Shown here piece by piece: positions 10,701-18,707 of a stretch of DNA of 56,714 nt. The translations under genes were made by a program, and so were the position numbers. The notes beneath the pieces are model-generated. The model did no database searches. It saw nothing but the letters and a program-made list of their open reading frames with translations, and was not told where the DNA came from. Each line of letters opens with the position of its first letter. Positions within the stretch are counted from its first letter, which is position 1. The DNA lies in the IMG/VR virus record IMGVR_UViG_3300030104_007656, positions 1-56,714 of that record; one strand, given 5' to 3'. This DNA comes from a virus.

Positions 10701-13269
10701 CAAAAGTCAAGCGGTCAAGTTCACTTGGTGTACACATATAAGAAACATCTTTAATGAAAGTCTGAACTTGAGTAAATGTGGGATCGGTTTTTTCATTTCC
10801 TCTCATGTTATATAAATTTGCTTCTTTTGCAATTTCTACTATATCAATATCACTCAAATATTCATTAAGGTCTAAAAACCCGTAGCGAAGATCTTTTAGA
10901 ACATCCTCTAAAGTGTCTTGATCAGGTCCATCAGGACCACAACCTAGAGATGCCTTTATTACATCTTTGACAATACCCAGTGCAATACTTTTAATAAACC
11001 CTAAAATAATTTGTATAACCATTTCTTCATAGAGTTCTGTTTGTCTTTGGTGTTTTGATTTAGTAAATCCTTGCAAACCCTTTGGCACTTTAAGATCAAT
11101 AGTAAGAGGAAATCCTATGCCAGGTGGTTTACCAGAAGCATCTAACTCTGGTGACATATTTTTAGGATCTAGTATTTGGGTCTCTATTACATTCCCCATC
11201 ACATCTAATCCACAGAATATTTCTTGGTTTATTCTCTTCTCTATTTCTCTAATATATAAGCGAGGGTTATCCATGGCGCGAGCGGCGTCGCCCAGGGGAT
11301 CATCGGGATTATTAAGTCCAGCCCGGAGCGAATCAGATAGATATGCCTTTGTTACTTCATCCTTGATAAGTTCATCTCTTGCCAATAAAATGGCTTGGCG
11401 AAGAAGGGATCTCATTTTTGATTTTCCAGAAATATTTTGCCAGAATCGCAAGACATCTCCGAGGGCTTGGGCTTGGGCTGTATTACAATCACCACCCCCC
11501 ATATCACTCAAAATCGTAGTTATTTGATAGAATGGATATTTGTTTTTGTTTCTTCTTTTGAGGTTTTCTATTATTTCATTACCCTCTTTATTAAGATTGA
11601 TTATCTTAGTATAAAGTTTTTGTCTTCTTAGGAGTCTAAAGTTTAATAATGATTCTTCTGCTTTTTCTCTGATTTTCTTTGGTGAAAGTTGTACTGCTGG
11701 GTAGATGTATTCTTTAAAGAAATCGGGCCATGGCAGTCTTGAATCTTCGGCTCTCAAAGACTCATCAGAGTAAATTTCATAACTACTTTTAATAAGACTA
11801 AATGTCGTAGGACTCAACAAAGAGAAGGCATTAAGAATTTTCCTGGGGGTTTCTTCGTTTTCCTGTGTGCCATAAAATGTTTTATTTCCTATACCTCGTG
11901 TCATGATAAAACCATTTACTACAAAATATTTGAGTTTATATTCTTCAGAGAAAACAAATTCAACTACGTCGTCATCATTTAGAGTAAATTTGTTGTAAAT
12001 ATATGCCAACGACAACATGTCAATAAAAGAATCCAAGCGAGTAGCTTCTTGATTTAGATTTATGCCCTGTATATCTTCAGGATTTATGCCTTCTTCTTTT
12101 AATTGAATTGAGTACTCCCTAACTGAAGAGACAACTCTTGGAATATATCGGATTAGGTTTGCTACTCTTACAAATTTTCTATGAACAGGTGGAACAGCCT
12201 CTGGGTTGATAAGTATCTGTGCTTTTTCTAAGGGCGTCTTTTCAAATTCATCATATGCTATTGTGGGTCCGCTTCCAGCGTCCAAAGGTCTTATCACACT
12301 TCTTTTAACTCTTACTGCATGTATCCAGCGAGAACCAGGGCGGGGATCTAAGTGTGATATAAAATTAATACTCTCAGAATCTAGTCCAATATTTACAAGT
12401 CTTGTCAAGTTTTCATCAGAATATTTTCCTGTAAACTTCAGCACGCCTGCAAGTCCCTCTCTAACAGCCTTAAGTACAACCCTGGCTGCTTCGTCGGACG
12501 ATCTCCAATAAGACATATCAAAAGTTCGCGTGGAAGCTATATCTGTTCTTGCTGTAAAATAAAACTTATCATCAATAGTATTATAATATACTTTGTTTGT
12601 ATCTGTCCCTGGTCCACAATTGGCTCTCCAGTCATAAATGTCAACATTATTATCGCTGCTGACGAATGAAGTAGCAACAGTGGACATGGAAAAATTTTCA
12701 ATACTCTCAAGCGAATCTAAACTTATTTGGTTCTCTAATCCCACAGAGGACCTCATAAGAGCAAGATATTCATTTGAATGTAGAGAAGGGATAGCAATCA
12801 AACGAGAAGCTAATCCAGCAGGACCCAGGTTGTTGACATTTTCTGGAAGTAAGGAAGAAGGTGTTGAATTAGAGGTATATTTATCAATAGCTCTGATTTG
12901 TTCTAGCCTTGTTACTAGTGTGAGTAATTCTTGATTGGATTTTTCTGCGCTTGGCATCTCTAATTTTATTTTATTACTAATTTCAACTATTATGCTATTC
13001 TGAGGGTATAAAGTGTTATAAGCCTGTAAATCAACTTTTGTAATCTTTAGATTGGGCGTATCTTTTTCAATCCTTAAAGCTTGTAAATCTTCTACACTAA
13101 GTTCTATTACTTGATCTTGTGGTAAAAACATATAATAATTTACACAAGCATCATGAATGACATCTAATACAAATTTGTTTCTATAATCACTGTAATTATA
13201 GCCCATTGAGTCTGCCCAAATGAGAGCAAAAGGATTTACAATATTTTTCTGTTGTTTATTTATTGTCAT
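7747..13269 (-). CDS. Giant 1840-aa protein of the baseplate module, function unknown
   Basis: 1840 aa, the longest complete gene in the window, starting MTINKQQKNIVNPFALIWAD. I recognise no catalytic domain. It is mostly alpha-helical and charged, with a hydrophobic helix at about residues 740-770 (IQIILGFIKSIALGIVKDVI) followed by a Cys/Gly/Asp-rich turn. Helical segments rich in Glu, Lys and Arg recur throughout. It sits between the hub-spike genes and gp25, overlapping gp25 by 4 bases, so it belongs to the tail operon and is almost surely a virion protein. A large central hub or plug, a baseplate arm, or an ejected internal protein are all possible. Its size and central position are unusual compared with the T4 baseplate, which has no such gene there. 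Confidence 0.75.
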   Translation of the reverse strand: MTINKQQKNIVNPFALIWADSMGYNYSDYRNKFVLDVIHDACVNYYMFLPQDQVIELSVEDLQALRIEKDTPNLKITKVDLQAYNTLYPQNSIIVEISNKIKLEMPSAEKSNQELLTLVTRLEQIRAIDKYTSNSTPSSLLPENVNNLGPAGLASRLIAIPSLHSNEYLALMRSSVGLENQISLDSLESIENFSMSTVATSFVSSDNNVDIYDWRANCGPGTDTNKVYYNTIDDKFYFTARTDIASTRTFDMSYWRSSDEAARVVLKAVREGLAGVLKFTGKYSDENLTRLVNIGLDSESINFISHLDPRPGSRWIHAVRVKRSVIRPLDAGSGPTIAYDEFEKTPLEKAQILINPEAVPPVHRKFVRVANLIRYIPRVVSSVREYSIQLKEEGINPEDIQGINLNQEATRLDSFIDMLSLAYIYNKFTLNDDDVVEFVFSEEYKLKYFVVNGFIMTRGIGNKTFYGTQENEETPRKILNAFSLLSPTTFSLIKSSYEIYSDESLRAEDSRLPWPDFFKEYIYPAVQLSPKKIREKAEESLLNFRLLRRQKLYTKIINLNKEGNEIIENLKRRNKNKYPFYQITTILSDMGGGDCNTAQAQALGDVLRFWQNISGKSKMRSLLRQAILLARDELIKDEVTKAYLSDSLRAGLNNPDDPLGDAARAMDNPRLYIREIEKRINQEIFCGLDVMGNVIETQILDPKNMSPELDASGKPPGIGFPLTIDLKVPKGLQGFTKSKHQRQTELYEEMVIQIILGFIKSIALGIVKDVIKASLGCGPDGPDQDTLEDVLKDLRYGFLDLNEYLSDIDIVEIAKEANLYNMRGNEKTDPTFTQVQTFIKDVSYMCTPSELDRLTFGDGDNTLYELILETVQDGVITFPADPNTDPEDEANETRTIDPTVYGDIKFSVEKIQDFFIKLGDKMRDENAEELAKFTFSPLEAYCAGRETSLDTLGLDISKEQLESQYISLAQDKIAKINTMCDWLRGLENIEIKILELINSLPIMEGYNEILQTIAEFSEALWQTIADLWDKLFSEPPKDAEDPTFNLYTTAIGQDLFYSVRKLISQRIMVAQARAMKDGFFSYRAPAPAWRVGHKRSRVNLPYPAPEKLKDPWFSYWDVFSDIDDQEASYSVRTAPTPLRNDLVEITQEEGNGDLPVLYEKLHKKLMQYFDEQNEVVPPDQYLYGGGFPYCFMVSSNPSDGGIRVLTNIKKKKESPAPGENPFERRWKILSEYRPQPGDTEEGVGNIDYHRLFSGIRSRQVGGEFTGGPLVEGEFAESEETPLMPPRANKLVNHLVNNVMHGVISWRLVYGSVGNRLADDMIVPSGVVETDTSPNQDTPVTAFTETDSKLGGNRDSMSIGNYTEFIDEQINDQYIRSDKRSGLLAYIRATNKPPFIVNDDVCVTNEEVMIAQSIVMCIQSRLQYFFMNVVPLTRVYPHWNSLATRKMIDDYLYRKILEELENKSLTYLMYDKALVLQKVFGDVPENNLHFSDIQTPKDFIKELIGKTYDSMLNIIANDGATNSSGINKSIFADPEARVTLNRYERVLLAFYKELQLGLEAEPESFDLTVDQATAAITFISETLTEKIGDTDTYRLTQKGYEYGTYYLPLAPFIGLYLISYDRVVDLTKRFKSGRVRTQIEISAADDSLLSNLTEQVVTKYQDEIQRYPVPVVTWEGIEVMYYTNQDVLDRIEVLEATIYNEWSSVLRRTWPEFFARWGGIDTPREVFETVTFAAQNVYWKYQQNPPQAELTLRNVAATIMGMFSQDYTPVIGEEDYKYYVALQFVNGLRNGSLSPSFEEVFEDLANFATLNPKAEGNNYNLYKRRQQAPDEKRRLEALLIS

Positions 13270-13274
13270 AGTTT

Positions 13275-14195
13275 TTAGTTCGTAGTGTTAAATTTACTCT
13301 TAAAATTGTAAAATGCAAAAGGATTCTTATCCGAGAAATTAAGTTTATGAAACACACTCTTAAGAGTCCAGACATTCATTCTAATTATATGAGGAACTAT
13401 AGACCACATCATTCCCTTTAGTTTTAATTGGGCCGGAACGGCGACGTAGGATACTTTTGATTGAGAAGCCATATAAGTCAACAAAAGTTTAAGTTGAAAA
13501 TCCAGAAATCCTAAAAGCTCCGAGGTTAGATCTTGCTGTCTCACTAGAAGCTCTTGTAGGTCTTTACCTTTTACCAGTGGTTGTAAATTTCTATCATCGT
13601 TACCAGCAATTAGATCAATGCCTCTAACTTGGGTGCCGATAAACCAACCAGAACCAGCAGCATATTTATCAGTTCCGGTTACAATCTTTATACCTTGTCT
13701 TCCAACAATCCGGACAGAATCTGATTTTATAACAATGGCTGGTTCATTTTTTACAAAGCCGACTTTTCCCTCAACTATGCCAAAATATTCATCAGAATCT
13801 ATGTTGGCTGCTTGTTGAGTCATATAAATTCTGGAAGAATCCATATATGTGCTTGGATCTGTTGCTATTGGGTTTCCTTCGGCATCTGCTTCCTTTGCAC
13901 AAACACCATTCAATCCAGCTATTAAGTCTATTCTTGCTACATTGGTCCAGCGACCTTTGCCGCCCAATCCCTGTGCTCTAGTCCCTGGTCTATCTCGTCC
14001 AAGAATAATAACAGCATTAGATTGTCCGTCAATGACTTTTTCGGCAGGAGTAACAGTCAATTTTGGCTTAGCAGCCAACATTGGACCATTACCAAACCCA
14101 GATGATTTATCTTCAATCTCTCCAGGGTTCTGTTTTAGTCTTTTTTCTTTTGTAGCATCTAAAAATGTATCTGCTATTGTTGGTCTTCTAGGCAT
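13275..14195 (-). CDS. Baseplate hub/spike-associated structural protein
   Basis: 306 aa, starting MPRRPTIADTFLDATKEKRL. The central part has short beta repeats with motifs such as NAVIILGRDRPGTRAQGLGG, TNVARIDLIAGLNG, KNEPAIVIKSDSVRIVGRQG and GSGWFIGTQVRGIDLIAGND. They recall beta-helical or OB-fold spike-region proteins, with repeated 'DLIAG' turns. The C-terminal quarter changes to helices (LLVRQQDLTSELLGFLDFQL). It lies between the M23 hub protein and the 1840-aa protein, 2-5 bases from each. A role in or around the central spike is inferred; no enzyme motif is seen. Confidence 0.7.
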   Translation of the reverse strand: MPRRPTIADTFLDATKEKRLKQNPGEIEDKSSGFGNGPMLAAKPKLTVTPAEKVIDGQSNAVIILGRDRPGTRAQGLGGKGRWTNVARIDLIAGLNGVCAKEADAEGNPIATDPSTYMDSSRIYMTQQAANIDSDEYFGIVEGKVGFVKNEPAIVIKSDSVRIVGRQGIKIVTGTDKYAAGSGWFIGTQVRGIDLIAGNDDRNLQPLVKGKDLQELLVRQQDLTSELLGFLDFQLKLLLTYMASQSKVSYVAVPAQLKLKGMMWSIVPHIIRMNVWTLKSVFHKLNFSDKNPFAFYNFKSKFNTTN

Positions 14196-14197
14196 CT

Positions 14198-15337
14198 TTA
14201 TTTCCGCTCATACTGATTGGGCCAAAAATCTGTTTCAGGATCAGAGTGTGCCCCATACTGTGAAACTTGTCCTCCTGTAGTCCATCCAGACTCATGATCA
14301 TATACTACACCAAAATGCAAATGGGGTGGTCCTGCACCGGATTCTCCCGATAAAGCTATTTGATCTCCTGCTTTTACTTTCTTTCCTGAGCCGAAAGCTC
14401 TTGCAGAAGTTGCTACGGAATCTTTTGTAAGGTGCATATAAAGAGTATAAAAAGTATTATCTTTAGTATCTGCCTTATATGCTGTGTGTTTAATGACAGC
14501 ATAATATCCGGCACCATGAGTTTCTGGGTTTTGTGATTCGGCGGCGTAAATGAGTTCGCCATCTAAAGCTGCATAGACGTGTTTATTAACTGGTGTTCTC
14601 AGATCTACGCCTTTGTGATTTGCTGATCCCCCAGGAGGTGGCACTCTTGGTCCAAAAGGTGAAATTATAGTACCTACTGCTGCGGAATTTGTGGTAGGTT
14701 GTGCTGTCAGAGGTCCTTTTGGATAATCTCCGGTGTTTGATCTGGGTATTGGTACTTTCTTTATAGGTCCGCCAGGGGCGTTCCTTGATCGGGAACAAGC
14801 TTTCTTGACTGTTGATTTTTTTGCTTTACCTTCTCCCGGTATTGGAGCTTGACAATTTTCGGATGTTTCGCCCCAATCTGGATCGAGGCTAATTACTTTA
14901 ATAATTGTAGCGCCGATAGCGGCAGTGAAACAAGTATTAGGGTTGTTGATTCTTATTTGTACTTTAGCGCCTGCAATAATGGGCTGCCCCACTATAGCCT
15001 CATCAATATCACATACAATTTGAGGCAAATCAACAGCATTATCATCAGAATTTACAGGTCTGGGACACACATAACTTCTGGGGTCTTCTTCAACTCTTAC
15101 TTTATATGTTACATGTCTATTGTGGTCTTCTGCAAAGAAACTTCCAAGTCTCTCATACCATCGGGGCTCACGGAGAGGACCAGTCAAGCACTTTGCTGTA
15201 AGAACTACATTTTCTTTATATGTGCTTTTTTTCTCAGTTAGTTTTCGGTTACCTTGACGGAGTAACCCATCAACACCATCGGACGGACGCCAGGAAATCT
15301 GACATAAATCAACTGGTTTGTTATCAGAATCTGACAT
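14198..15337 (-). CDS. Tail-associated M23 peptidase (baseplate hub lysin)
   Basis: 379 aa. Residues 1-165 are a beta-rich virion part. A Ser/Lys/Pro linker follows (about 165-215), and residues 222-355 are a peptidase M23 (LytM-type) domain with zinc ligands in H241-K-G-V-D245 and H339-L-H341, plus LYMHL around residue 302. M23 enzymes cut peptide cross-links in peptidoglycan. In myophages this domain on the hub replaces the T4 gp5 lysozyme and locally opens the wall during injection. The ISPFGPR sequence just before HKGVD is characteristic of M23 domains. Position directly before spike and baseplate genes supports a virion-borne role rather than host lysis. Confidence 0.9.
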   Translation of the reverse strand: MSDSDNKPVDLCQISWRPSDGVDGLLRQGNRKLTEKKSTYKENVVLTAKCLTGPLREPRWYERLGSFFAEDHNRHVTYKVRVEEDPRSYVCPRPVNSDDNAVDLPQIVCDIDEAIVGQPIIAGAKVQIRINNPNTCFTAAIGATIIKVISLDPDWGETSENCQAPIPGEGKAKKSTVKKACSRSRNAPGGPIKKVPIPRSNTGDYPKGPLTAQPTTNSAAVGTIISPFGPRVPPPGGSANHKGVDLRTPVNKHVYAALDGELIYAAESQNPETHGAGYYAVIKHTAYKADTKDNTFYTLYMHLTKDSVATSARAFGSGKKVKAGDQIALSGESGAGPPHLHFGVVYDHESGWTTGGQVSQYGAHSDPETDFWPNQYERK

Positions 15338-15342
15338 TCTTA

Positions 15343-15633
15343 TTACTCCTTGTTGAGCATATCAAATAACTGATTTTTGTCTGCTTCTGACAATCCGTCT
15401 TGTTTTGTTGCTATATCTTTTTTATAAACCAAAGTTGCCAACTTGACAAGTTGTTCGTTACTTCTTTGGAGTGTTTCTACAAACTTGGCTGCGACTGGAC
15501 CGCTATCAGAGTAACGATCAGCCGAAACAACCATGTATTCTTTAAGATTGGAAAGCAAGTCTTCAGTGACTTGGCGATCCTTATTTATATTATCTAGAGC
15601 TTGCTCTATTAGGGATTCTAGGTTCTTTTTCAT
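15343..15633 (-). CDS. Small helical protein, possible small terminase subunit
   Basis: 96 aa, almost entirely alpha-helical: a first helix (SLIEQALDNINKDRQVTEDLL) and a second with GPVAAKFVETLQRSNEQLVK. The layout of two long helices, with an acidic C-terminus ending in DKNQLFDMLNKE, resembles small terminase subunits of T4-like marine phages, which form oligomeric coiled-coil rings and select the DNA to be packaged. The match is by overall pattern only and no helix-turn-helix is evident. It lies between the late sigma factor and the hub peptidase, 5 bases from the latter. Another small structural or chaperone protein is possible. Confidence 0.6.
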   Translation of the reverse strand: MKKNLESLIEQALDNINKDRQVTEDLLSNLKEYMVVSADRYSDSGPVAAKFVETLQRSNEQLVKLATLVYKKDIATKQDGLSEADKNQLFDMLNKE

Positions 15634-15648
15634 ACAATAAATAGGAAG

Positions 15649-16338
15649 TCACTTAATTTCTCCTTCATTCCACTTACTCTTGAAAACTCTGAACTTCTCT
15701 CTCATCTTGTTTAAGCAACTGACTATCTGCTTTGTATTCAATCCTGTGATCTCTCTCATATACAGATAAATTGCTTTCTTATTGAAAATTTCTATTTGGT
15801 CCACGTTGTTCATAAGGGTCAAAATTGCGTTTAGGACTTTTTCCTCGTTTGGTTTCAGGTTTGGATTATGCCAGCTTTTTATTTCTACTAATAAAAAGTG
15901 CCAAAATTCTCTTTCTTCTTGTTCGTCAAATAGGTCTTCGTTGTCACTATTGGACACAGCCTCAATCTCGCGGATCATTGAATCATATTCAATCTCGCGA
16001 CGGTTCTTTTTAGTCTGTTGTTTTGCTTTGTGGGTGAACCAGTTTTTTGTGACCACAGAAAAATATGAAAAGGCTTTTGTTCCCTGGGACGGGTCAAACT
16101 TTCCTAAGATAGTTGTTAGCCAGACTTTACAATCTTCCTTTAGATAATCAATGTTTTCCAGGGAAGTAAATTTGTAAGTATAAACAATCTTTGTCACAAG
16201 TTCATTGAAGGCTGGTTGAATATGTTGTACATACAACTCTGTTCTTTTTGTAAGATTGTCAGTTGCACAGTAATCAATAATTGCTTGCTCTGTAACTTTT
16301 GTAAAATAATGATTTTTCTTTTTAGCTTTTCTAGCCAT
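15649..16338 (-). CDS. gp55: Late-promoter sigma factor, T4 gp55-like
   Basis: About 229 aa. The pattern HIQPAFNELVTKIVYTYKF, followed by TTILGKFDPSQGTKAF and SYFSVVTKNWFTHKA, is the sigma region-2-like core of T4 gp55 relatives. gp55 binds host RNA polymerase core and directs it to late promoters (TATAAATA in T4) together with the sliding clamp. The C-terminus (YLMREITGLNTKQIV-like helices, then basic KFRVFKSKW) fits a gp55 homolog. The first ATG would be at 16350, but GGAG in the preceding codons lies 6 bases before the ATG at 16338 (MARKAKKKNHYF), so I place the start there. It overlaps the upstream membrane-protein gene by 8 bases. Confidence 0.85.
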   Translation of the reverse strand: MARKAKKKNHYFTKVTEQAIIDYCATDNLTKRTELYVQHIQPAFNELVTKIVYTYKFTSLENIDYLKEDCKVWLTTILGKFDPSQGTKAFSYFSVVTKNWFTHKAKQQTKKNRREIEYDSMIREIEAVSNSDNEDLFDEQEEREFWHFLLVEIKSWHNPNLKPNEEKVLNAILTLMNNVDQIEIFNKKAIYLYMREITGLNTKQIVSCLNKMREKFRVFKSKWNEGEIK

Positions 16339-16627
16339 CATCCTCTCCATATAACATGCGGGTGTTTATTTGGACGAAATCCTCTACATCATTACTTAGA
16401 TCCTTGGTATGATTTAGAAGACCCTGAAGTGTTTGATCGCCATAAAATGTTTCTAGCCCATAAACTTGGGTTAGATGTTCTTTATAAGAATCAATTGAGT
16501 CCTGTAATGAGTTGATATCATCTGTTGTCATTTTCACGAATTTTATTAGATTGCGACAATACCAAACTAAAAATACATTAGCTGATATTGATAGAGCCAA
16601 AACTAAAACTAATAACGCATCAATCAT
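16331..16627 (-). CDS. Small single-span membrane protein
   Basis: 98 aa. Residues 2-24 (IDALLVLVLALSISANVFLVW) form one membrane helix, followed by a charged helical tail with probable coiled coil (DDINSLQDSIDSYKEHL). A cytoplasmic or periplasmic soluble part of about 70 residues follows a YCRN border. No known family is recognised. It overlaps the FmdB-type gene by 4 bases (ATGA) and the sigma factor gene by 8, so it is part of the same transcript. Small inner-membrane proteins of this kind occur beside the late sigma gene in several large phages, but the role is unknown. Confidence 0.7.
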   Translation of the reverse strand: MIDALLVLVLALSISANVFLVWYCRNLIKFVKMTTDDINSLQDSIDSYKEHLTQVYGLETFYGDQTLQGLLNHTKDLSNDVEDFVQINTRMLYGEDDG

Positions 16628-16890
16628 CTTTTTTCTCTCGCTATCTTTTTTAGTTCTTGTTTTGTTTTCATTAGTTCTTTTTTTCCGTCATGAATTGCTT
16701 CATGGACCTCTGTGCCGATCTTTTTATCTTTTGTGACACTAGTATTTTTGACCACAGATATTGCACTTCCTAAATTCTTTTTTATATTCGTAGAATTACA
16801 ATGAATGCAAGTTATTCCCGGCTCACGATATCGGTGTCTAATCTCAAACTCTTTATTACATTCTTGACACAGATAATGATAAAGAGGCAT
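16624..16890 (-). CDS. FmdB-type zinc-ribbon protein
   Basis: 88 aa. The N-terminus MPLYHYLCQECNKEFEIRH, followed by ITCIHCNS, is the FmdB/CxxC_CxxC_SSSS zinc-ribbon family signature, with two CxxC pairs (C8, C11, C28, C31) that bind zinc. The C-terminal half is a lysine-rich helix (GKKELMKTKQELKKIAREKR). In bacteria these small ribbons are regulators of unclear mechanism. In phages they often lie next to transcription genes, as here beside the gp55-like sigma factor, so a transcription-linked role is possible but inferred. The start overlaps the preceding stop as TAATG. Confidence 0.82.
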   Translation of the reverse strand: MPLYHYLCQECNKEFEIRHRYREPGITCIHCNSTNIKKNLGSAISVVKNTSVTKDKKIGTEVHEAIHDGKKELMKTKQELKKIAREKR

Positions 16891-17087
16891 TATTCTACTT
16901 CAAACTTGTTTTCTTCATTTGTAGTCTCGGTTGAGACAGTTGGTGGATTTACCACATAAACCAAGTCATCACGGACTGTCAGGTTCCAATCAGCTAACAG
17001 TTCTGTAATGTCAGTTTCTTCAGATAAACACTTTTGCAGCGTCATCAAAAGAGCGCCGATTGCTTGTGGTGATAGTTTTATTTGCAT
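16890..17087 (-). CDS. Small conserved-type phage protein, unknown
   Basis: 65 aa from the ATG at 17087 (MQIKLSPQAIGALLMTLQKC). A first possible ATG at 17099 lacks a ribosome-binding site, whereas GGAG lies 6 bases before the one at 17087, so I choose the latter. The protein has one amphipathic helix with LLMTLQKCLSEETDI, then DWNLTVRDDLVYVVNPP and a Thr/Glu-rich tail. No domain is recognised. It is the first gene of the short block leading to the late sigma factor and is joined to the FmdB-type gene by a TAATG overlap. Confidence 0.65.
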   Translation of the reverse strand: MQIKLSPQAIGALLMTLQKCLSEETDITELLADWNLTVRDDLVYVVNPPTVSTETTNEENKFEVE

Positions 17088-17115
17088 TTGAATCTCCATT
17101 TCTAATATAAGTATA

Positions 17116-17829
17116 TTATAAAGGCAAGCCTTTTTTAAATCTTTCTTCCCATAAAATCAAATCTTTTTCAAAATCCGACTTAGTATGTACTGCTTTTCCT
17201 TTGCGAGCAAGCCATTTAGCGGCATACATTGGAAAATGATTTGCGTAATAATCACAAGTTTCTTCCCACTGGTCTACTGATATGGATTTCCCATAATGTC
17301 TTACAGAACCCTCATCCAAAATCCTATAGGAATTCAGAGAACATTCTCTTTGGTCCAATCCATGATATCCCGTAGTAGCGCCGTACCTGAAAGCAAATAG
17401 AATTGATCTGTACTCAGGTCCAATCCATTTTCTTTCTGTATATTTTTTATTTACATCTTCCTCTGTAATATAAAAATCAAATAACCTCATTCTTACAGCG
17501 TCTAAATTGTTATTTAGTTTTTGCCAATTGAACTCTATACGCTCATCAGCATCCATATAAACAAACCAATCATTTTCTGAGAGGTATTTTGATGCTTCTG
17601 TATAAACAGCATGTCTATTTTGAAATTCTGCACGGGCTCTGAACTGGTCCCAAGACTGACCTTCAATTACCGATGTCACTATTGGATGACTCTTACAAAT
17701 CTCAACTGTATTATCTTCAGAGAAATCATCGTATACAAAAACTTGTTCGCAAAACTCTGCCATATGGTCCAGAGTCTCTTGCATGATTTCTGATTCATTC
17801 CGAACCCTTGTCAGTCCGACAATCTTCAT
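17116..17829 (-). CDS. Glycosyltransferase family 2-like
   Basis: 237 aa. GT-A fold signatures: MKIVGLTRVRNESEIMQETL at the start, VFVYDDFSEDNTVEI as the nucleotide-sugar binding loop, and WFVYMDADERIEF, whose D-A-D is the metal-binding DxD. The C-terminal region has Trp/Tyr-rich helices (DQWEETCDYYANHFPMY). It resembles the short GT2 enzymes that add a single sugar to a glycan or protein. It overlaps the next glycosyltransferase gene by 4 bases and is the last of a five-gene sugar-transfer cluster. Substrate unknown; virion, DNA or host-surface glycosylation are the options. Confidence 0.82.
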   Translation of the reverse strand: MKIVGLTRVRNESEIMQETLDHMAEFCEQVFVYDDFSEDNTVEICKSHPIVTSVIEGQSWDQFRARAEFQNRHAVYTEASKYLSENDWFVYMDADERIEFNWQKLNNNLDAVRMRLFDFYITEEDVNKKYTERKWIGPEYRSILFAFRYGATTGYHGLDQRECSLNSYRILDEGSVRHYGKSISVDQWEETCDYYANHFPMYAAKWLARKGKAVHTKSDFEKDLILWEERFKKGLPL

Positions 17830-18707
17830 AATTGTAGATACTCCTGTATTTGCTTTTGAATGTTTAAATTTTCTAAAGCATATTCTCTGTTTTTATTACC
17901 TTGAGTGTGGTCGTATTTGTTTATCTCATTTATGAGACTCTCTTTTGTAACGGGCTGTTGTGTTTTTCTTCCAGAGCAATTATTTTCTAAAAAACCATCA
18001 ATGTTGTGTGATGTTACCATGCCGTCCATAAGTCCCGGTTGATATGGTCTCTGGTCGGCAATTAGAACAGGCTTTCCGCACGCCATTCCTTCATACGCTC
18101 CGCGACCGAGGCTTACTACCAGATCTGCTGTTTTTATCACATTTTGGATGTCAAGTCGTGGTGAGGTGAATTTATTATTATATTCTACCGTTATTCCTAA
18201 TTCAGACCCGATCTCTAATAACATCTGATTGAATTGGTCCGATTGTGATAAGCTAAACATTTTGTTAAGATTTTTTGAAGGACTCTGATCAGGACAAAAA
18301 AGTTCACAATTTATACCGTTATGTATCAACGTTGATTCAATTCCTTTGGTAGATAAATAATCCTGAACTTCTTTAGAAATAGAAACATGTCGTATTCCTG
18401 GCACTGGCTGCTCAAGGTGTGGAAAAATACCATGACATGTTTGAATTATGTTTGAGCCTGGGAATAAATTTAAAACACCATTCACAATAGTTGTGTGGTT
18501 TAGGAACGCCACATCATAAGAATTGGACATTTTATTAATAGAACACCCAAGATTGGATTTTATTATCTCAGACATAACACCCTCTTGCATGGTGAGAATA
18601 TCTACATGGTGTCCGAGGCGAACTAGTTCTTGAGCCATCGTATAAATAAATGTTTCACTACCGCCTAAAGTATGTAAGTGATTTTGTCCTAATAAAATTT
18701 TCTTCAT
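17826..18707 (-). CDS. Glycosyltransferase family 4-like
   Basis: 293 aa from the ATG at 18707 (MKKILLGQNHLHTLGGSETF). An ATG 39 bases further upstream exists, but 18707 forms a TAATG overlap with the preceding gene and restores the usual GT-B start, with the GGSE loop that binds the acceptor/donor. Residues about 200-250 carry KTADLVVSLGRGAYEGMACG, the Rossmann-like sugar-nucleotide site with an E-x7-E-like region (YEGMACGKPVLIAD). The enzyme is shorter than typical GT4 proteins (about 350-400 aa). It is part of a cluster of five glycosyltransferases. Substrate unknown. Confidence 0.8.
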   Translation of the reverse strand: MKKILLGQNHLHTLGGSETFIYTMAQELVRLGHHVDILTMQEGVMSEIIKSNLGCSINKMSNSYDVAFLNHTTIVNGVLNLFPGSNIIQTCHGIFPHLEQPVPGIRHVSISKEVQDYLSTKGIESTLIHNGINCELFCPDQSPSKNLNKMFSLSQSDQFNQMLLEIGSELGITVEYNNKFTSPRLDIQNVIKTADLVVSLGRGAYEGMACGKPVLIADQRPYQPGLMDGMVTSHNIDGFLENNCSGRKTQQPVTKESLINEINKYDHTQGNKNREYALENLNIQKQIQEYLQL

